Position numbers and translations under genes: made by a program. From positions 1 to 63,243 of the forward strand of contig JAFWIK010000026.1 of NCBI GenBank assembly GCA_017514905.1: 63,243 nucleotides of DNA, in the 5' to 3' direction. A model generated the notes under the pieces. It saw only the letters and a program-made list of their open reading frames with translations, was not told the origin of the DNA and searched no databases. Shown in pieces: positions 59,501-63,243 of this stretch. Every line of letters begins with the position of its first letter. The first letter of the stretch is position 1. This DNA is from Candidatus Saccharimonadota bacterium. GTDB taxonomy: Bacteria > Patescibacteriota > Saccharimonadia > Saccharimonadales > Saccharimonadaceae.

Positions 59501-60345
59501 GCGTAGTGGAAGTTTGGGAAGATGGCAACCATTATGTGGTTCAAATCGCAGCACAATCCGGCGTGATTGAGCGGATTCCACTAGAAGGCCGTAAACCGGC
59601 TAAGAAAGACGGTGAGTCCGTCAAAGCTGGTGAAGTATTGATTGAGAAGGATGATAAAAAAGCTGCTGTAAAGGCTAAACAAAAGGGTATCGTGGAATTA
59701 GTTAAGGACGCGATTATTCTAGTAGCGGCTCCTTCTGCGGCAGCAAGAATTGAGATCCCAGGCGATGCTGAATTAGTTGTAAAGTCAAATGACACCGTGA
59801 AGGCGGGCGATAGATTAACGACTGGTTCTCTGAATCTACAAGATCTTCTTAAATATAAGGGCACTGAGGCGACAGAACGTTATATTATGAACGATGTACT
59901 TAGTGTCTATGCAGCACAGGGTCATGAGATTTCGCCAAAGCATCTTGAAATCTTGGTACGTCAAATGTTTTCAAGAGTTCAGATCAGTGATCCAGGTGAT
60001 TCATCCTTTGTGTCTGGTGATATCACCTCAAAAGCTGCGGTAATTCTGGAAAATAAGGAATTGGAAGCAAACGGTAAGAAACCAGCGACTTATACTAATT
60101 TGTTGCTTGGCATTACAAAGGTTTCGATCTTTTCGGATTCGTTCCTTTCGGCAGCTTCATTCCAGGATACCACGAGAGTACTTATTAATGCGGCAATTAA
60201 TGGTCGAGTTGATCATCTACGTGGTCTTAAGGAGAACGTAATCATTGGTCGTAAGATTCCGGTAGGAACTGGTGTACGGCCGATCGAGGACTTTGAAGTT
60301 TCCGACGCGAAGGTGCCAACTGAAGCAGACCTGGAAAATTTGTAA
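56512..60345 (+). CDS. rpoC: RNA polymerase beta' subunit, zinc-site-free
   Basis: 1277 aa from MAWMDNFISASDFDSIRLSV (an in-frame ATG at 56467 lies inside rpoB). The catalytic NADYDGDQMAVH keeps all three Asp. The N-terminal zinc ribbon between CERIFGPTKD and RRERMGHI (residues ~61-92) has no Cys, and the second zinc site (around 833-850 and 907-924) has lost all four Cys (SILSTTAVNGIPRKAYGVDM). The trigger-loop start reads GTQLTLDTKHGSG, where most bacteria have GTQLTMRTFHIGG: the His is kept, the Arg is replaced by Asp. GGAGAGGAG precedes the start. Confidence 0.96.
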   Translation: MAWMDNFISASDFDSIRLSVASRDDILNWSYGEVTKPETINYRTQKPERDGLFCERIFGPTKDINPHDSKLKGVRSREAAVDKEGNLVTKSIARRERMGHIALAAPVAHIWFMRGIPSALSLLLDISVKNIEKVVYFATYLITDAKTDEVNKHLEELENQTMAAREAIKIRYQKEAKVKDADVKALADAQTKEIDELEADYQAKKAMLESFVKGGVITEVQYRNLPEEYEDLIEVEMGATAIKKLLDDIDLDALIEKLRTEEQKVKGQKEKRIQKRLKTLEGMQAANIRPVDLILTVIPVIPPDLRPMISLPGGRFATSDLNDLYRRVINRNNRLKKLIDLNAPEVICRNEMRMLQEAVDALIDNSATHGSRGANSTNGRRKLKSLSDLLKGKQGRFRQNLLGKRVDYSGRSVIVVGPELKLNECGLPKQMALELFKPFVISWLISNEYANNIRAASRLIEAKETVVWDALDDVIKGKYVLLNRAPSLHRLSVQAFQPRLIDGKAIKLHPLVASGFNADYDGDQMAVHLPLSDAAQAEARELMASNKNLLKPADGSPVLAIYQDVVLGAYYLTYDKPGTDQGKPKAFSSVYEAEMAYDNGIIALQTPIRVFAKKEIRNTTLGRVIFNEILPEDYPYDDGVQTKKHLSKVMADIFDLYGPEVTVKTADALKDLAFEYETIASISTAKDDYPTYDEIDDFIAEGDAKTALIQQQFNDGLVTEDERYKLTIANWRDIDKKISDFLQDKLSEMDTDIAVMVNSGARGNISNIKLASAEIGIMVDINNNEIELPVKSSYKKGLNTLESFIATRGARQGQVSTALRTADSGYLTRRLVDVSQDVFTTDEVAEDPGFTVYRNETEASGIEFSARIAGRYTAEAVPGYLEADELITKEMAEQIEADEKIDSVKIQSILSTTAVNGIPRKAYGVDMSTRSLVAADEPVGVIAAQSLGEPGTQLTLDTKHGSGVAGSGAIARGLPRVEELLEARTPKGQAFVSPIDGVVEVWEDGNHYVVQIAAQSGVIERIPLEGRKPAKKDGESVKAGEVLIEKDDKKAAVKAKQKGIVELVKDAIILVAAPSAAARIEIPGDAELVVKSNDTVKAGDRLTTGSLNLQDLLKYKGTEATERYIMNDVLSVYAAQGHEISPKHLEILVRQMFSRVQISDPGDSSFVSGDITSKAAVILENKELEANGKKPATYTNLLLGITKVSIFSDSFLSAASFQDTTRVLINAAINGRVDHLRGLKENVIIGRKIPVGTGVRPIEDFEVSDAKVPTEADLENL

Positions 60346-60424
60346 TAATGTCACATGAATTTCTTAAAAAGCGCAATGTGATTTAGATCAGAATTGTTTG
60401 CGTGAAAGGTGCAGCTCAGTAACG

Positions 60425-60466
60425 AAAAAATCTCCCCAGCCCGAAGGGCGAATAAGGAGATTTTTT
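60425..60466. terminator. Terminator after rpoC
   Basis: AAAAAATCTCC / GGAGATTTTTT, 11 bp, with an inner GCCC-GAA-GGGC hairpin. The A and T runs make it work on both strands. The rest of the 264-base gap holds TCACAT/ATGTGA (60351-60378), CCTGT/ACAGG (60472-60496) and GCTCT/AGAGC (60508-60521) hairpins and the secY promoter. Confidence 0.88.
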
Positions 60467-60556
60467 CTTGACCTGTGTTGTGATTTTTACAGGCGAACAA
60501 TTCCAAGCTCTTTCCAGAGCCTAATGCGACTTATTGATAATTTTCTAGATTTGGGG

Positions 60557-60585
60557 TTTAAAATTTTAGGATCATGTGATATACT
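60557..60585 (+). promoter_or_regulatory. Promoter of secY
   Basis: TTTAAA at 60557-60562, 17-nt spacer, TGA-TATACT at 60580-60585. Confidence 0.65.
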
Positions 60586-60609
60586 AGATGTAGTTACTAA
60601 GAGGTTTTT

Positions 60610-62040
60610 ATGCATTTCAAGAATATTTTCAAGTCATTAAAGAATAAAGACATGCTGAAGCGGGTGATGATTATCTTTGGTATTTTGGTGGCGTATCGTT
60701 TACTCGCACAAATTCCGGTTCCGATGGGAGACGCAGCAACATTTAAGGAGGCTGTGACTAATCTTCTTGATAAATCTGACTTTTCGAGTTTTTTGAACAT
60801 GATTTCTGGTGGTGGGCTGGCTTCATTTAGTATCATTTTAGTAGGTCTTTCACCTTATATTACTGGGTCTATTATTATTCAGTTGATTACGAAGGCAATT
60901 CCTTCCTTAGAGGAACTTTCGAACGATGGTGAGGTGGGTCGTCGTAAGATTAACCAATGGACTCGGATATTGACAGTGCCGCTTGCAGTTGTACAGTCGA
61001 TTGCCTATATATTTATTCTATACCAATCAACTTTAGCGGCTAATATTGCTTCTGACTTTACACCAACATTTAGTGATTGGGCACTTTCAGTGACTGCGAT
61101 GACTGCTGGCTCGGTCATTTTGATGTGGCTTGGCGAGCTTATTACTGAGCAGGGCATCGGTAATGGTATTTCAACTTTGATTTTTGCCTCGATTATTTCA
61201 CAGCTTCCGTCGATGATTGGATCGCTTACGGCGAGACTTTCAATTATCGATGAGGCAAATCTGAATATTTTTGGTATGGAGTTTCCGATTCAAGCTTCGA
61301 TATTCTGGGGTTATGTTGTATTTGCTATAATCATGTTAATCGTTATTTTCTTCTTGGTGAAGTTGAATGAAGCGCAGCGGATTATTACGATTAATTATGC
61401 AAAGAGAGTACATGGTAATTCTTCGTATGGCGGTATTAAATCAATTCTGCCAATTAAGATGATTGCGGCAGGTGTGATCCCCGTAATTTTTGCGACGGCT
61501 TTCTTATCGTTACCGGCGTTAGTTGGGCAGGTTATTACGACGTTTGACACTGAGAATGAGATCGGTAAAACTTTGACTACTGTTTTTTCGGCGCCTTCGG
61601 CGAGTAACTTTGCGTCTTTATATCCGGATGGAATTACGGCCCAATGGTTTGTTTATCCAGCGCTTTATTTTCTACTAGTGTTTATGTTTACTTACTTTTA
61701 TACTTCGATTATCTTTAATACAAAAGAAATTGCAGATAATTTGCAGAAACAGGGTGGTTTTATTGAGGGCGTGAGGCCGGGTATTAGTACAGCTAAATAC
61801 CTTGGTAAGGTAGTAAATCATTTGGATCTATTTGGTGCTCTTGCTCTTGGTACGATTGCAATGTTGCCATTTATCTCAGATTATATCTTTATTATGACGA
61901 CTGGTTCGCCACTTGGTCTTTCGATCTCTGGTACCGGGCTTCTCATTGTAGTGACGGTGGCGCTTGAGAATCTACGGTCGATAGATTCTAGGGCTTTGAT
62001 GGTAACTTACGACGATTTTGGCGATGAGCTTGAAAATTAG
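60610..62040 (+). CDS. secY: Protein translocase subunit SecY
   Basis: Channel of the Sec translocon. 476 aa with ten hydrophobic helices, the plug region after helix 1 (FSSFLNMISGGGLASFSIIL), ITGSIIIQLITKAIPSLEEL in helix 2, and conserved cytoplasmic loops AQRIITINYAKRV and GGFIEGVRPGISTAKYL. It belongs after rplO in the spc operon but is 40 kb away here, still followed by infA and rpmJ. adk and map, usual neighbours, are absent, and a sortase gene takes their place. Confidence 0.96.
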   Translation: MHFKNIFKSLKNKDMLKRVMIIFGILVAYRLLAQIPVPMGDAATFKEAVTNLLDKSDFSSFLNMISGGGLASFSIILVGLSPYITGSIIIQLITKAIPSLEELSNDGEVGRRKINQWTRILTVPLAVVQSIAYIFILYQSTLAANIASDFTPTFSDWALSVTAMTAGSVILMWLGELITEQGIGNGISTLIFASIISQLPSMIGSLTARLSIIDEANLNIFGMEFPIQASIFWGYVVFAIIMLIVIFFLVKLNEAQRIITINYAKRVHGNSSYGGIKSILPIKMIAAGVIPVIFATAFLSLPALVGQVITTFDTENEIGKTLTTVFSAPSASNFASLYPDGITAQWFVYPALYFLLVFMFTYFYTSIIFNTKEIADNLQKQGGFIEGVRPGISTAKYLGKVVNHLDLFGALALGTIAMLPFISDYIFIMTTGSPLGLSISGTGLLIVVTVALENLRSIDSRALMVTYDDFGDELEN

Positions 62041-62710
62041 GGGTTGGCGAAAAATTGCAACTTGGGTTTTTTGGGCGGTCCTGGGTCTGTTCATTTTGAT
62101 TTTCTTGATCCGTGTTGTTAGTTTTGAAAATAGCTATTATGATGAAAAAGAAGGCAGTGAACGGGCGGCGGCTGTGCAAAATGATGCTCCAGATGACTTG
62201 GATGAAACAGAGCCCACAGAAGAGGTGGTAGAACAATACAATGTGCCACCAGATCGGCCACGTTATTTGACAGTTGAAAAACTAGGTATTAAGAATGCTA
62301 GAGTTTTGGCTATGGGCGTAAATACTAGGGGAGAGCTTGATACTCCAAATAATATTTTTGATGTGGGATGGTATAACGGTTCAGGCAAACCTGGACAAGG
62401 TGGTACTATGATTATTGATGGACATAATGGGGGTCCGACCAAACAGGGTGTTTTTAAGAGATTGCCTGAACTTTCTTATGGTGATATTTTAAAGGTAGAA
62501 CGTGGTGATGGTGTGATTTTCAACTATAAGGTAGTAGAAAACAATGAGATATCGTTATCTGATTCAGACAATTATATGGCGACTGCAGCTAATTCTCCTG
62601 AAGAAGGAGTGGAATCATTAACTTTGATTTCATGCACTGGTGAGTGGTCACAACAGAGACAAACATATCTTTCAAGACAATTTGTCAGAGCCGTAATTGT
62701 ACAAGACTAA
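62024..62710 (+). CDS. Sortase
   Basis: Membrane transpeptidase that attaches surface proteins to the wall or to each other. 228 aa: N-terminal helix (ATWVFWAVLGLFILIFLIRV), acidic linker, sortase barrel with catalytic His in IIDGHNGGPT, Cys in LTLISCTGEWSQQRQTYLS and Arg in RQFVRAVIV. The class is uncertain (D/E/F-like). The ATG at 62024 overlaps the secY end by 17 bases. Its stop lies inside the left arm of palindromic element D. No LPXTG-type protein is evident in this window, so the substrates lie elsewhere. Confidence 0.92.
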   Translation: MSLKIRGWRKIATWVFWAVLGLFILIFLIRVVSFENSYYDEKEGSERAAAVQNDAPDDLDETEPTEEVVEQYNVPPDRPRYLTVEKLGIKNARVLAMGVNTRGELDTPNNIFDVGWYNGSGKPGQGGTMIIDGHNGGPTKQGVFKRLPELSYGDILKVERGDGVIFNYKVVENNEISLSDSDNYMATAANSPEEGVESLTLISCTGEWSQQRQTYLSRQFVRAVIVQD

Positions 62711-62820
62711 AACACCGTATTTTGGGACACGGGTCGCTCGCTCCCGTCGTCACGGGGCTCGCGCCCTAATTCTCGGTCGTAACCTCCGAAATGTCCCAAG
62801 ACACAGTGTTTTAGTCTTGT
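62701..62820. repeat. Palindromic element, copy D (intergenic, after the sortase)
   Basis: Arms 62701-62729 and 62792-62820 are inverted copies, perfect over the outer 15 bp (ACAAGACTAAAACAC). The core has CGGGTCGCTCGCTCCCG, CCCGTCGTCACGGG (62743-62756), CTAATTCTCGG and CGTAACCTCCGAAATG. It begins in the last sortase codons. Confidence 0.9.
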
Positions 62821-62847
62821 CAGCTATAAAATCTGTACGTTTTGGGC

Positions 62848-62876
62848 TTTACAAAGCTTCTTTTGTATGATAAAAT
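62848..62876 (+). promoter_or_regulatory. Promoter of infA-rpmJ
   Basis: TTTACA at 62848-62853, 17-nt spacer, TGA-TAAAAT at 62871-62876. The leader would be about 7 nt. Confidence 0.82.
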
Positions 62877-62889
62877 TGAACAGTAATTT

Positions 62890-63114
62890 ATGGCTAGTCA
62901 AAAGGAAGTGATTAAGCTCACGGGTAGTGTTGTTGAAGCGCTGCCGAATACCCAGTTTCGGGTTGAACTCGAGAATGGTCATATTATTGTTGCCCATATG
63001 AGTGGGAGGATGCGAAAAAACTATATTCGTCTCGTCCCGGGTGACAGAGTTGAGGTTGAGTTAACCCCTTACGATCTTACAAAGGGTAGAATCAGCTTTC
63101 GGCTCAAAGATTAA
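62890..63114 (+). CDS. infA: Translation initiation factor IF-1
   Basis: OB-fold factor that binds the ribosomal A site during initiation. 74 aa, normal length, with [40 protein letters not shown] and [13 protein letters not shown]. The very short leader with no ribosome-binding site suggests near-leaderless translation. rpmJ follows after a 95-base gap that holds two hairpins. Confidence 0.96.
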   Translation: MASQKEVIKLTGSVVEALPNTQFRVELENGHIIVAHMSGRMRKNYIRLVPGDRVEVELTPYDLTKGRISFRLKD

Positions 63115-63121
63115 TATTAAT

Positions 63122-63167
63122 TGTTGTGATTTTCACAACACTTTAGCTTATTTGCAAAAAGCTAAAG
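63122..63167. other. Tandem hairpins between infA and rpmJ
   Basis: TGTTGTGA / TCACAACA (63122-63129/63133-63140) and CTTTAGCTT / AAGCTAAAG (63141-63149/63159-63167). Neither is followed by a T-run. They may stabilise or regulate the rpmJ message. Confidence 0.65.
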
Positions 63168-63209
63168 AGCGTGGATTCGCAACTTAACAGGAAAGGATAT
63201 TTTGACACT

Positions 63210-63243
63210 ATGAAAGTACGTGCAAGTGTTAAAAAAATCTCCC
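63210..63243 (+). CDS. rpmJ: 50S ribosomal protein L36, 5' end only
   Basis: The frame reads MKVRASVKKIS and is cut by the window end. MKVRASVKK is the invariant L36 start and infA-rpmJ is the usual order. The next residues in common L36 are M-C; here they are I-S, so the first zinc-ligand position is already changed, in line with rpsN, rpmF and rpoC. AGGAAAGGAT precedes the ATG. Confidence 0.88.
   Translation, partial: MKVRASVKKIS

Noticed and set aside
1-63243. UGA recoding to glycine as in Gracilibacteria/Absconditabacteria
   Set aside because: TGA ends several genes cleanly at ATGA junctions (5430, 6572, 7696, 39261), and reading through would run into the next gene.
1-63243. CRISPR array, rRNA genes, transposase genes or integrase
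   Set aside because: None seen: no regularly spaced repeats, no rRNA-like stretches and no recognisable transposase or integrase motif. The palindromic elements have no coding capacity of their own.

Overview
The window looks like part of the chromosome of a Patescibacteria/CPR bacterium, most likely a Candidatus Saccharibacteria (TM7) relative. The S10/spc ribosomal cluster lacks the L30 gene: rpsE runs straight into rplO. L29 is also absent between L16 and S17. Proteins are short, genes are tightly packed with ATGA/TAATG junctions, and the content is that of a small host-associated Gram-positive-like cell (LCP protein, BY-kinase, sortase, PcsB-like hydrolase, L-lactate dehydrogenase). TGA is used as a normal stop codon, which argues against the Gracilibacteria/Absconditabacteria code. 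The assignment is inferred from gene content; no rRNA gene is present.

Layout. 1-3.5 kb: rpsC, rplP, rpsQ, rplN, rplX, rplE, rpsN, rpsH. 3.7-18.7 kb: a large surface-polysaccharide island that interrupts the spc operon between rpsH and rplF. It holds a phosphoglycosyl transferase, glycosyltransferases, an EpsG-like polymerase, a GT52-like sialyltransferase candidate, a Wzx flippase, a cytidylyltransferase-PseG fusion, a NeuB-type synthase, two G5-domain proteins, a PD-(D/E)XK nuclease-like protein, and CpsA/CpsCD/CpsB homologues. 18.7-21 kb: the spc operon resumes (rplF, rplR, rpsE, rplO). 21-35 kb: FKBP isomerase, a secreted FISUMP protein, exonuclease I, L-lactate dehydrogenase, DUF2207 protein, metG, aquaporin and unknown membrane proteins. 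35-47.4 kb: pheST, ftsEX with a CHAP hydrolase, CtpA, a GT4 enzyme, leuS, a glutaredoxin and a SpoU methyltransferase. 47.4-52.6 kb: small unknown genes, rpmF, nusB, Nudix, rnc, rpsP, khpA. 53-60.3 kb: rpoB-rpoC behind a structured leader. 60.6-63.2 kb: the spc tail secY-sortase-infA-rpmJ.

How the genes work together. The island encodes the steps needed to build a lipid-linked glycan, decorate it with a CMP-activated nonulosonic (sialic/pseudaminic-type) acid, flip and polymerise it, control chain length and attach it to the wall. Early steps of nucleotide-sugar synthesis are absent here. FtsEX, the coiled-coil CHAP hydrolase and CtpA form a plausible cell-division/wall-remodelling unit.

Most unusual observations: (1) four copies of a GC-rich palindromic element with a shared CCCGTCGYCACGGG core and locus-specific inverted arms, three of them inserted in frame in pheT and leuS; (2) at least a dozen genes whose -10 box lies 6-7 nt before the ATG, implying leaderless mRNAs; (3) an RNA polymerase beta' subunit that has lost both zinc sites and carries a changed trigger-loop motif; (4) a possible small RNA or attenuator plus a folded leader ahead of rpoB; (5) a FISUMP protein whose 3' end resembles a diversity-generating variable region.
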